A stretch of 64,000 bases of DNA from Apteryx mantelli (taxonomy: Eukaryota > Chordata > Aves > Apterygiformes > Apterygidae). Under the pieces are notes generated by a model. It was given only the letters and a program-made list of their open reading frames with translations. It did not search any database and had not been told where the DNA came from. The DNA lies in assembly GCF_036417845.1 (NCBI RefSeq), contig NW_027118693.1, positions 4,040,001 through 4,104,000 on the forward strand, given 5' to 3'. This document shows positions 24,501 through 35,540 of this stretch, one piece after another; position 1 is the stretch's first letter, and each line of letters begins with the position of its first letter. Made by a program: the position numbers and the translations under genes.

Positions 24501-27500
24501 CAGTGCTGGTCCTGTGGGTGCAGTTTGTGGTTGTGAGGTCACTTGTGGCTCAGTGCCTGATAGGGCAGTGCTGGTCTCATGGCTGTAGTTTGTGGTTGTG
24601 ATGTCACTTGTGGCTCAGTGCCTGATAGGGTAGTTCTGGTCCATCTGACTGCAGTTTGTGTTTGTGATGTCACTTGTGGCTCAGTGCCTGATAGGCTAGT
24701 GTTGGTCCTTTGGGGGGAGTTTGTGGTTGTGATGTCTCTTGTGGCTCAGTGCCTGATAGGCCAGTGCTGGTGCTGTGGGTGGGGTTTGTGTTTGTGATGT
24801 CACTTGTGGCTCAGTGCCTGATAGGCCAGTGCTGGTGCTGTGGGTGCAGTTTGTGGTTGTGGTGTCACTTGTGGCTCAGTGCCTGATAGGCCAGTGCTGG
24901 TGCTGTGGGTGCAGTTTGTGTTTGTGATGTCACTTGTGGCTCAGTGCCTGATAGGCCAGTGCTGGTGCTGTGGGTGCAGTTTGTGTTTGTGATGTCACTT
25001 GTGGCTCAGTGCCTGATAGGGCAGTGCTGGTCTCATGGCTGTAGTTTGTGGTTGTGATGTCACTTGTGGCTCAGTGCCTGATAGGGCAGTTCTGGTCCAT
25101 CTGACTGCAGTTTGTGTTTGTGATGTCACTTGTGGCTCAGTGCCTGATAGGCCAGTGCTGGTGCTGTGGGTGCAGTTTGTGTTTGTGATGTCACTTGTGG
25201 CTCAGTGCCTGATAGGCCAGTGCTGGTGCTGTGGGTGCAGTTTGTGTTTGTGATGTCACTTGTGTCTCAGTGCCTGATAGGCCAGTGCTGGTGCTGTGGG
25301 TGCAGTTTGTGGTTGTGGTGTCACTTGTGGCTCAGTGCCTGATAGGCCAGTGCTTGTCCTGTGGCTGCAGTTTGTGATTGTGAGGTCAGTTGTGGCTCAG
25401 TGCCTGATAGGCCAGTGCTGGTGCTGTGGGTGCAGTTTGTGGTTGTGATGTCACTTGTGGCTGAGTGCCTGATAGGCCAGTGCTTGTCCTGTGGCTGCAG
25501 TTTGTGGTTGTGAGGTCACTTGTGTCTCAGTGCCTGATAGGCCAGTGCTGGTGCTGTGGGTGCAGTTTGTGGTTGTGATGTCACTTGTGGCTCAGTGCCT
25601 GATAGGGCAGTTCTGGTCCATATTACTGCAGTTTGTGGTTGTGATGTCACTTGTGGCTGAGTGCCTGATAGGCCAGTGCTGGTGCTGTGGGTGGAGTTTG
25701 TGTTTGTGATGTCACTTGTGGCTGAGTGCCTGATAGGCCAGTGCTGGTGCTGTGGGTGGGGTTTGTGGTTGTGATGTCCCTTGTGGCAGAGTGCCTGATA
25801 GGCCAGTGCTGGTGCTGTGGGTGGGGTTTGTGGTTGTGATGTCACTTGTGTCTCAGTGCCTGATAGGCCAGCGCTGGTGCTGTGGGTGGGGTTTGTGGTT
25901 GTGATGTCCCTTGTGGCTGAGTGCGTGATAAGCCAGTGCTGGTCCTGTGGGTGGGGTTTGTGGTTGTGATGTCCCTTGTGGCAGAGTGCCTGATAGGCCA
26001 GTGCTGGTGCTGTGGGTGGAGTTTGTGGTTGTGATGTCACTTGTGGCTGAGTGCCTGATAGGCCAGTGCTGGTGCTGTGGGTGCAGTTTGTGTTTGTGAT
26101 GTCACTTGTGGCTCAATGCCTGATAGGCCAGTGCTGGTGCTGTGGGTGGGGTTTGTGGTTGTGATGTCACTTGTGGCTGAGTGCCTGATAGGCCAGTGCT
26201 GGTAATGTGGGTGCAGTTTGTGTTTGTGATGTCACTTGTGGCTCAGTGCCTGATAGGCCAGTGCTGGTGGTGCGGCTGCAGTTTGTGTTTGTGAGGTCAC
26301 TTGTGGCTGAGTGCCTGATAGGCCAATGCTGGTGCTGTGGGTGCAGTTTGTGGTTGTGAGGTCACTTGTGGCTCAGTGCCTGATAGGCCAGTGCTGGTCT
26401 CATGGCTGTAGTTTGTGGTTGTGATGTCCCTTGTGGCTGAGTGCCTGATAGGCCAGTGCTGGTGCTGTGGGTGGAGTTTGTGTTTGTGATGTCACTTGTG
26501 GCTGAGTGCCTGATAGGCCAGTGCTGGTGCTGTGGGTGCATTTTGTGGTTGTGAGGTCACTTGTGTCTCAGTACCTGATAGGCCAGTGCTGGTGCTGTGG
26601 GTGCAGTTTGTGTTTGTGATGTCACTTGTGTCTGAGTGCCTGATAGGCCCGTTCTGGTCACATGTGTGCATTTTTTGTTTGTGATGTCACTTGTGGCTCA
26701 GTGCCTGATAGGCTAGTGTTGGTGATGTGGGTGCAGTTTGTGTTTGTGATGTCACTTGTGGCTGAGTGCCTGATAGGCCAGTGCTGGTGCTGTGGGTGCA
26801 GTTTGTGGTTGTGAGGTCACTTGTGGCTCAGTGCCTGATAGGCTAGTGTTGGTCCTTTGGGGGGAGTTTGTGCTTGTGATGTCACTTGTGTCTCACTGCC
26901 TGATAGGCCAGTGCTGGTACTGTGGGTGCAGTTTTTGTTTGTGATGTCGCTTGTGGCTCAGTGCCTGATAGGCCAGTGCTGGTCCTGTGGGTGCAGTTTG
27001 TGGTTGTGAGGTCACTTGTGGCTCAGTGCCTGATAGGGCAGTGCTGGTCTCATGGCTGTAGTTTGTGGTTGTGATGTCACTTGTGGCTCAGTGCCTGATA
27101 GGGTAGTTCTGGTCCATCTGACTGCAGTTTGTGTTTGTGATGTCACTTGTGGCTCAGTGCCTGATAGGCTAGTGTTGGTCCTTTGGGGGGAGTTTGTGGT
27201 TGTGATGTCTCTTGTGGCTCAGTGCCTGATAGGCCAGTGCTGGTGCTGTGGGTGGGGTTTGTGTTTGTGATGTCACTTGTGGCTCAGTGCCTGATAGGCC
27301 AGTGCTGGTGCTGTGGGTGCAGTTTGTGGTTGTGGTGTCACTTGTGGCTCAGTGCCTGATAGGCCAGTGCTGGTGCTGTGGGTGCAGTTTGTGTTTGTGA
27401 TGTCACTTGTGGCTCAGTGCCTGATAGGCCAGTGCTGGTGCTGTGGGTGCAGTTTGTGGTTGTGAGGTCACTTGTGGCTCAGTGCCTGATAGGCTAGTGT

Positions 27501-30500
27501 TGGTCCTTTGGGGGGAGTTTGTGGTTGTGATGTCACTTGTGTCTCACTGCCTGATCGGCCAGTGCTGGTGCTGTGGGTGCAGTTTGTGTTTGTGATGTCG
27601 CTTGTGGCTCAGTGCCTGATAGGCCAGTGCTGGTCACATGTCTGTAGTTTGTGTTTGTGATGTCACTTGTGGCTGAGTGCCTGATAGGCCAGTGCTGGTT
27701 CTGTGGGTGCAGTTTTTGTTTGTGATGTCCCTTGTGGCTCAATGCCTGATAGGCCAGTGCTGGTGCTGTGGGTGCAGTTTGTGGTTGTGATGTCCCTTGT
27801 GTCTCAGTGCCTGATAGGCCAGTGCTGGTCACATGTCTGTAGTTTGTGGTTGTGAGGTCACTTGTGGCTCAGTGCCTGCTAGGCCAGTGCTGGTGCTGTG
27901 GGTGCAGTTTGTGGTTGTGATGTCACTTGTGGCTGAGTGCCAGCTAGGCCAGTGCTGGTGCTGTGGGTGCAGTTTGTGGTTGTGAGGTCACTTGTGGCTC
28001 AGTTCCTGATAGGGCAGTGCTGGTCTCATGGCTGTAGTTTGTGGTTGTGATGTCACTTGTGGCTCAGTGCCTGATAGGGCAGTTCTGGTCCATCTGACTG
28101 CAGTTTGTGTTTGTGATGTCACTTGTGGCTCAGTGCCTGATAGGCCAGTGCTGGTGCTGTGGGTGCAGTTTGTGGTTGTGGTGTCACTTGTGGCTCAGTG
28201 CCTGATAGGCCAGTGCTTGTCCTGTGGCTGCAGTTTGTGATTGTGAGGTCAGTTGTGGCTCAGTGCCTGATAGGCCAGTGCTGGTGCTGTGGGTGCAGTT
28301 TGTGGTTGTGATGTCACTTGTGGCTGAGTGCCTGATAGGCCAGTGCTTGTCCTGTGGCTGCAGTTTGTGGTTGTGAGGTCACTTGTGTCTCAGTGCCTGA
28401 TAGGCCAGTGCTGGTGCTGTGGGTGCAGTTTGTGGTTGTGATGTCACTTGTGGCTCAGTGCCTGATAGGGCAGTTCTGGTCCATATTACTGCAGTTTGTG
28501 GTTGTGATGTCACTTGTGGCTGAGTGCCTGATAGGCCAGTGCTGGTGCTGTGGGTGGAGTTTGTGTTTGTGATGTCACTTGTGGCTGAGTGCCTGATAGG
28601 CCAGTGCTGGTGCTGTGGGTGGGGTTTGTGGTTGTGATGTCCCTTGTGGCAGAGTGCCTGATAGGCCAGTGCTGGTGCTGTGGGTGGGGTTTGTGGTTGT
28701 GATGTCACTTGTGTCTCAGTGCCTGATAGGCCAGCGCTGGTGCTGTGGGTGGGGTTTGTGGTTGTGATGTCCCTTGTGGCTGAGTGCCTGATAGGCCAGT
28801 GCTGGTCCTGTCAGTGCAGTTTGTGGTTTTGAGGTCAGTTGTGCCTCAGTGCCTGATAGGCCAGTGCTGGTCACATGGGTCGAGTTTGTGGTTGTGAGGT
28901 CACTTGTGGCTCAGTGCCTGATAGGCCAGTGCTGGTGCTGTGGGTGCAGTTTATGGTTGTGATGTCACTTGTGGCTGAGTGCGTGATAAGCCAGTGCTGG
29001 TCCTGTGGGTGGGGTTTGTGGTTGTGATGTCCCTTGTGGCAGAGTGCCTGATAGGCCAGTGCTGGTGCTGTGGGTGGAGTTTGTGGTTGTGATGTCACTT
29101 GTGGCTGAGTGCCTGATAGGCCAGTGCTGGTGCTGTGGGTGCAGTTTGTGTTTGTGATGTCACTTGTGGCTCAATGCCTGATAGGCCAGTGCTGGTGCTG
29201 TGGGTGCAGTTTGTGGTTGTGATGTCACTTGTGGCTGAGTGCCTGATAGGCCAGTGCTGGTAATGTGGGTGCAGTTTGTGTTTGTGATGTCACTTGTGGC
29301 TCAGTGCCTGATAGGCCAGTGCTGGTGGTGCGGCTGCAGTTTGTGTTTGTGAGGTCACTTGTGGCTGAGTGCCTGATAGGCCAATGCTGGTGCTGTGGGT
29401 GCAGTTTGTGGTTGTGAGGTCACTTGTGGCTCAGTGCCTGATAGGCCAGTGCTGGTCTCATGGCTGTAGTTTGTGGTTGTGATGTCCCTTGTGGCTGAGT
29501 GCCTGATAGGCCAGTGCTGGTGCTGTGGGTGGAGTTTGTGTTTGTGATGTCACTTGTGGCTGAGTGCCTGATAGGCCAGTGCTGGTGCTGTGGGTGCATT
29601 TTGTGGTTGTGAGGTCACTTGTGGCTCAGTGCCTGATAGGCCAGTGCTGGTGCTGTGGGTGCAGTTTGTGTTTGTGATGTCACTTGTGGCTCAATGCCTG
29701 ATAGGCCAGTGCTGGTGCTGTGGGTGCAGTTTGTGGTTGTGATGTCACTTGTGGCTGAGTGCCTGATAGGCCAGTGCTGGTAATGTGGGTGCAGTTTGTG
29801 TTTGTGATGTCACTTGTGGCTCAGTGCCTGATAGGCCAGTGCTGGTGGTGCGGCTGCAGTTTGTGTTTGTGAGGTCACTTGTGGCTGAGTGCCTGATAGG
29901 CCAATGCTGGTGCTGTGGGTGCAGTTTGTGGTTGTGAGGTCACTTGTGGCTGAGTGCCTGGTAGGCTAGTGTTGGTCCTTTGGGGGGAGTTTGTGGTTGT
30001 GATGTCACTTGTGTCTCACTGCCTGATAGGCCAGTGCTGGTGCTGTGGGTGGGGTTTGTGGTTGTGATGTCACTTGTGGCTCAGTGCCTGATAGGCCAGT
30101 GCTGGTGCTGTGGGTGCAGTTTGTGTTTGTGATGTCACTTGTGGCTGAGTGCCTGATAGGCCAGTGCTGGTGCTGTGGCTGCAGTTTGTGATTGTGAGGT
30201 CACTTGTGGGTCAGTGCCTGATAGGCCAGCGCTGGTGATTTGTGTGCAGTTTGTGTTTGTGATGTCACTTGTGTCTGAGTGCCTGATAGGCCCGTTCTGG
30301 TCACATGTGTGCATTTTTTGTTTGTGATGTCACTTGTGGCTCAATGCCTGATAGGCTAGTGTTGGTGATGTGGGTGCAGTTTTTGTTTGTGATGTCACTT
30401 GTGTCTCACTGCCTGATAGGCCAGTGCTGGTGCTGTGGCTGCAGTTTGTGATTGTGATGTCCCTTGTGTCTCAGTGCCTGATAGGCCAGTGCTGGTGCTG

Positions 30501-32585
30501 TGGGTGCAGTTTGTGGCTGTGAGGTCACTTGTGGCTGAGTGCCTGATAGGCCAGTGCTGGTGCTGTGGGTGCAGTTTGTGTTTGTGATGTCGCTTGTGGC
30601 TGAGTGCCTGATAGGCCAGTGCTGGTGATGTGGGTACAGTTTGTGGTTGTGAGGTGACTTCTGGCTCAGTGCCTGATAGGCCAGTGCTGGTCCTGTGGGT
30701 GGGGTTTGTGTTTGTGATGTCACTTGTGGCTGTGTGCCTGATAGGCCAGTGCTGGTGCTGTGGGTGCAGTTTGTGGTTGTGATGTCACTTGTGGCTCAGT
30801 GCCTGATAGGCCAGTGCTGGTCCTGTGGGTGCAGTTTGTGGTTGTGATGTCACTTGTGGCTCAGTGCCTGATAGGGCAGTGCTGGTCTCATGGCTGTAGT
30901 TTGTGGTTGTGATGTCACTTGTGGCTCAGTGCCTGATAGGCTAGTGTTGGTCCTTTGGGGGGAGTTTGTGGTTGTGATGTCACTTGTGGCTCAGTGCCTG
31001 ATAGGCCAGTGCTGGTGCTGTGGGTGGGGTTTGTGTTTGTGATGTCACTTGTGGCTCAGTGCCTGATAGGCCAGTGCTGGTGCTGTGGGTGCAGTTTGTG
31101 GTTGTGGTGTCACTTGTGGCTCAGTGCCTGATAGGCCAGTGCTGGTTCTGTGGGTGCAGTTTGTGTTTGTGATGTCACTTGTGGCTCAGTGCCTGATAGG
31201 CCAGTGCTTGTCCTGTGGGTGCAGTTTGTGGTTGTGATGTCCCTTGTGGCTCAGTGCCTGATAGGCCAGTGCTGGTCACATGTCTGTAGTTTGTGGTTGT
31301 GATGTCACTTGTCGCTGAGTGCCTGATAGGCCAGTGCTGGTGCTGTGGGTGCAGTTTTTGTTTGTGATGTCCCTTGTGGCTGAGTGCCTGATAGGCCAGT
31401 GCTGGTGCTGTGGGTGCAGTTTGTGTTTGTGATGTCACTTGTGGCTGAGTGCCTGATAGGCCAGTGCTGGTGCTGTGGGTGCATTTTGTGGTTGTGAGGT
31501 CACTTGTGTCTCAGTATCTGATAGGCCAGTGCTGGTGCTGTGGCTGGAGTTTGTGTTTGTGATGTCCCTTGTGGCTGAGTGCCTGATAGGCCAGTGCTGG
31601 TGCTGTGGGTGCAGTTTGTGGTTGTGATGTCACTTGTGGCTCAGTTCCTGAAGGCCAGTGCTGGTTCTGTGGGTGCAGTTTGTGTTTGTGATGTCGCTTG
31701 TGGCTCAGTGCCTGATAGGCCAGTGCTGGTGCTGTGGGTGCAGTTTGTGGTTGTGAGGTCACTTGTTTCTCAGTTCCTGATAGGCCAGTGCTGGTGCTGT
31801 GGGTGCAGTTTGTGGCTGTGAGGTCACTTGTGGCTGAGTGCCTGATAGGCCAGTGCTGGTGCTGTGGGTGCAGTTTGTGGTTGTGAGGTCACTTGTGTCT
31901 CAGTGCCTGATAGGCCAGTGCTGGTGATTTGGGTGCAGTTTGTGGTTGTGATGTCCCTTGTGGCTCAGTGCCTGATAGGCCAGTGCTGGTGCTGTGGGTG
32001 GGGTTTGTGGTTGTGATGTCCCTTGTGGCAGAGTGCCTGATAGGCCAGTGCTGGTGCTGTGGGTGGAGTTTGTGTTTGTGATGTCACTTGTGGCTGAGTG
32101 CCTGATAGGCTCGTGCTGGTCACCTGTGTGCTGTTTGTTTTTCTGATGTGACTTGTTGCTCAGTGCCTGATAGGCCAGTGTTAGACACGTGTCTGTAGTT
32201 TGTGGTTGTGAGGTCACTTGTGGCTCAGTGCCTGATAGGCCAGTGCTGGTGCTGTGGGTGCAGTTTGTGTTTGTGATGTCCCTTGTGGCTGAGTGCCTGA
32301 TTGGCCAGTGCTGGTGCTGTGGGTGCAGTTTGTGTTTGTGATGTCCCTTGTGGCTGAGTGCCTGATTGGCCAGTGCTGGTGCTGTGGGTGCGATTTTTGG
32401 TTGTGATGTCACTTGTGGCTCAGTGCCTCATAGGCCCGTGCTGGTCACATGGCTGCAGTTTGTGGTTGTGATGTTACTTGTGGCTCAGTGCCTGACAGGC
32501 CAGTGCTGGTTCTGTGGGTGCAGTTTGTGGTTCTGATGTCACTTGTGGCTCAGTGCCTGATAGGCCAGTTCTGGGCACATTGTTG
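21561..32585 (+). repeat. 65-bp satellite array, about 170 canonical copies
   Basis: Head-to-tail copies in one orientation. An example monomer is 24946-25010, measured from one GCCTGATAGG to the next. Constant blocks are GTGATGTCAC (or GTGAGGTCAC), TTGTGGCTCAGTGCCTGATA and CCAGTGCTGG. Most variation is in a roughly 13-bp cassette after CCAGTGCTGGT, with variants such as GCTGTGGGTGCAG, CTCATGGCTGTAG, CCATCTGACTGCAG and CCTTTGGGGGGAG. The + strand is rich in G and T and poor in A. I do not recognise it as one of the known chicken satellites (for example the 41-bp family), but I cannot search. The chance open frames inside it are not genes. Confidence 0.97.
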
Positions 32586-32815
32586 CTTGATTTACCTGTC
32601 AGTTACTTCTTCCTCAGCACCACATAGTCTCACAGTATGTTCATGTCTCCTCTTTGTCTATTTGAGGTCTTTGTGCCCCTGTACCTTATAGGCTAGCAGG
32701 AAGCACATGGTTTCCATGCGGATGTGAGTTCACTTTTGTCTCCGCATCTGATTGGCCCATAGCAGGCAGAAGGTTTTACAGCTTCGTTGGAAATCCCGTT
32801 TTCTCAGTACCTGCC
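32586..32815 (+). repeat. Right edge of the satellite, diverged copies
   Basis: Degenerate monomers continue with the same spacing. Landmarks are CCTTATAGGCTAGCAGG, GCATCTGATTGGCCCATAGC and TTCTCAGTACCTGCCTGA, the last ending where the retroviral LTR remnant begins. Confidence 0.7.
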
Positions 32816-32932
32816 TGAGAGCACAAGAAGGATCTTATTGCCAGCAATAATACTTAAAAACTTAGAAATACGACTCCTGCTGCTCATTACCAGTACCCAA
32901 GAGCAAACAAAACAGAACAGATTATTTTATCT
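32816..32932 (+). repeat. 5' LTR remnant (3' end only)
   Basis: Aligns with the last part of the 3' LTR: TCTTATTGCCAGCAATAA here and CCTTATTGCTAGCAGTAA there, then a shared GACTCCTGCTGCTCATTACC. U3 is absent, replaced by satellite. Confidence 0.8.
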
Positions 32933-32935
32933 GTT

Positions 32936-32953
32936 TGGCACCCCAGACAGAAT
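32936..32953 (+). other. Candidate primer-binding site
   Basis: TGGCACCCCAGACAGAAT directly after the LTR end, beginning with the expected TGG. I cannot assign the tRNA with confidence. Confidence 0.45.
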
Positions 32954-33297
32954 ACAGCGAGGTTCCCATCTGGTGAGCACTGGCACTGGTCTTGCATGCC
33001 TATGTTTATCTGCCGCAAGCTCCCGGAGATCTACTTCAATGGGCACAGCAAATGCCCTGGGTGTGGGAGGACCCAGAGAAGGCAGCTCGACCTTTTTCTG
33101 CAATAGTAAAGGGACATCCCATTTGTTAGGGGGATGTTCAAGTATTGTTACAACAGATATTTTAGCCAGGGGATAGAGAACGGATATTGGGAAAAGGATA
33201 GGCAATTGGCAGACTGAGATAGAAACCGACAACCTTGACGAGTAGATCCGAATTGGGATTATAATAATACAAATGATTGGGCAGCATGTGAAATGGC

Positions 33298-33719
33298 ATG
33301 CCAAAATCTGGTTTTAGCTATAAGAACTGCCGGGCAAATGGGTGTTATCTCAGAAAAGGTACTAGCGTTAGCAAAAGTCTGAGGAACACTCAATTTTTGA
33401 AACAGTCTGCTTGCGGCAAACTATGCTCTTATGCTATGGAGGGATGTCTGTGGAAAATGTTAATGAAAAGCTGGCAGTGAGCGTATTGGTCCAGCAAGCA
33501 GCACCAGCTATCCATGAGTATTTCAGAAAACATGCTCCCGGGTGGCGGGGAGAGAATTTACAGACGATACTATCGTTATCAACTTTCATATACGATGGAA
33601 GATCAGCAAAAGAAAGGAAGGAGAAGGAAAGGCGAAAGCGGGAGGAAGTGAGTATGTTGGCAGCAGTGCTGGGAGGAATTCCAAAGATGAAAGGAAAGGG
33701 AATAAATGTGAGTGGATGA
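33298..33719 (+). pseudogene. gag: gag-like remnant (capsid/nucleocapsid boundary)
   Basis: The readable part from 33411 has a QQAAPAIHEYF block followed by a highly charged AKERKEKERRKREE run and MLAAVLGG. A charged helix near the end of capsid is typical of gammaretroviral Gag, which forms the particle shell. The upstream frame (33298-33410) is shifted and has stops. The matrix region is absent and the zinc knuckle is not seen. The remnant ends only about 60 bp before reverse-transcriptase sequence, so an internal deletion has removed the gag-pol junction and protease. Confidence 0.5.
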
Positions 33720-33779
33720 GGTCAAAGAGGAAGAGGGACCAGAAGAGCAGGAATGGGTGTAAAACAGCACCCGCCTTTC

Positions 33780-34622
33780 CTGGGAGGCTGAACAGGGATT
33801 TGAGCCTGTGATTGCTGATTTGATTAAGAATGGAATTATAGTACAATGTACTTCCCCTTGTAATACCCCTGTATTGCCTGTGAAGAAACCAAAACTGGAC
33901 CCAAATGGGGAACTGGTATACCGCTTTGTACAAGATTTGCAAGCAATTAATAAAATAGTGGATCTACCACACCCTGTGGTCCCTGATGTGATCCAAGTCC
34001 TTACGGAAATTCCCTCAGATGCAAACTGTTTTACTGTTGTGGATCTAACGGCAGCTTTCTTTACTATACCAGTCCATGAAGAGTCACAGTTCCTCTTTGC
34101 CTTTACTTGGAAAGCACAGCAGTGTGCATGGACCAGACTGCCACAAGGATTCATGGATTCTTCCACACTGTTTTCGAGAATATTGAAAAGAGATTTACAA
34201 ATGATTATGCTGTCAAAAACCATCCCTAAACTGATACAATATATAGATGACTTGTTGATTGCGAGTACTGATTGTGATGTTTGTTAGCCAGATAGTAAAA
34301 CATTGTTGTGTGCCCCAGCAGAAAAGGTACATAAAGTCTCCCTTGCCAAAAGGCAGTTGTGCCAGCAACAAGTTAATTATTTGGGAATGATAATTCGGTC
34401 AGGAGAGAGATTGATCTCATTGGAGTGAATAGAAGCAAGCCAGGAAATACTAGTCCTTCAGATGAAAAGGCAGGTTAGGGCCTTTTTAGGTGCAATAGGA
34501 TTTAATAGGTATTGGATACCCGGATTTAGTGAAAAAGCAAAGGTATTAACACAGTTAACTAAGGATAGTGAACCAGATTTAATGGTGTGGACTCCAGAGG
34601 TGGAAAAAGCATTTAAGAGTTA
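33780..34622 (+). pseudogene. pol: pol remnant: reverse transcriptase
   Basis: Reverse transcriptase copies viral RNA into DNA. Fingers and palm are readable in one frame to the stop at 34285, with VVDLTAAFFTIPV (first catalytic Asp), LPQGF and the active-site motif QYIDDLLIA, so the catalytic acidic residues are visible. After the stop the frame continues with VNYLGMIIRSG (to a stop near 34427) and AFLGAIGFNRYWIPGF (thumb/connection) to a stop at 34622. The amino-terminal part of the enzyme and the protease are missing. Stops make it non-functional. Confidence 0.85.
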
Positions 34623-34634
34623 AAGCAGGAAGTT

Positions 34635-35540
34635 ATGGAAGCTCCCGCTCTAGCTTTGCCAGACTCTGGTAAGCCCTTTGTGTTATATCTGAATGAACGA
34701 AAGGGAATCACAAGCAGTGTGCTAGCTCACAAAACTGCCCGGCGCTGGCATGCGATAGCTTATCAGTATGAGCTAGTTTTGCTCACTGAACCAAATGTAA
34801 CGTTAGAACAGTGTGATACGCTAAACCCAGCTACTCTGTTACCAGAAATACTGCAAGCTAAGGAAAAATTATTTCACAGTTGCTTGGAAACAATAGATTT
34901 GAGGCTGACTGTTCTGCCTACTGTGGAAGAAGAGCCCCTGCACAATCCGGATTTAATATTGTTCTGTGATGGATCATCATACTATGAAAAGGGTCGAAGG
35001 GTTGCTGGGTATGCAGTAACTACGCAATGTATATATAGTGCTGGAAGCGGGATCCCTTCCAGGACATTTTGGGGCTCAGGTGGTGGAATTGATAGCCTTA
35101 ACCCGAGCATGTATTATAGCCATGAGTAAGACTGCTAATATCTATATGGACTCCAAATACGCTTTGGGAGTGATATTTGCAACGGGAATAATTTGGAGAG
35201 AAAAAGGGGTTTTGACCGTGGCAGGACATCAAGTAGCCCTCCAAGATCAGATTGTAGAGTTATTAAGGGCTTTGGAAAAATCTCTGCAGTTAGCAATCCT
35301 GTATCAGAGGGCTCACCAACGAGACACTTGGATATAACTAAGGGAAATAACCTTGCTGATGCCACAGCAAAAGCAGCTGCCCTACAACCACTGCCTACCA
35401 AACTCGGGCCACGAGAAGAAATGGTAATGACTGAAACTATAGAAGAACTGGAGGAAGAACACCAAGCAACACCTAAGGAAGAGGTAGAAGGATGGAAGCG
35501 TTTGGGAGCAGAGCAAAAAAAGGGGATATGTTTTTTGTAG
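34635..35540 (+). pseudogene. pol: pol remnant: RNase H
   Basis: RNase H removes the RNA strand during reverse transcription. The catalytic motifs appear in order but across frames. LILFCDGSSYY is near 34955 in the first frame. After a frame change at about 35040-35060 come AQVVELIALTRA (Glu) and IYMDSKYALGV (Asp). A further shift near 35300 leads to GNNLADATAKAAA, the usual end of the domain. At least two frameshifts inactivate it. Confidence 0.8.

Noticed and set aside
25516-26040. 174-codon minus-strand frame in the satellite
   Set aside because: Pure repetition of the 65-bp unit in three phases. The openness comes from the low frequency of stops on the CA-rich strand.
21561-32585. CRISPR-like array (repeats with variable cassettes)
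   Set aside because: The variable 13-bp cassettes recur many times and the setting is a vertebrate genome with CR1 and OR genes. This is a satellite.
32586-32815. U3 of the 5' LTR
   Set aside because: The sequence follows the satellite monomer (GCATCTGATTGGCCC, CAGTACCTGCCTGA) rather than the 3' LTR.
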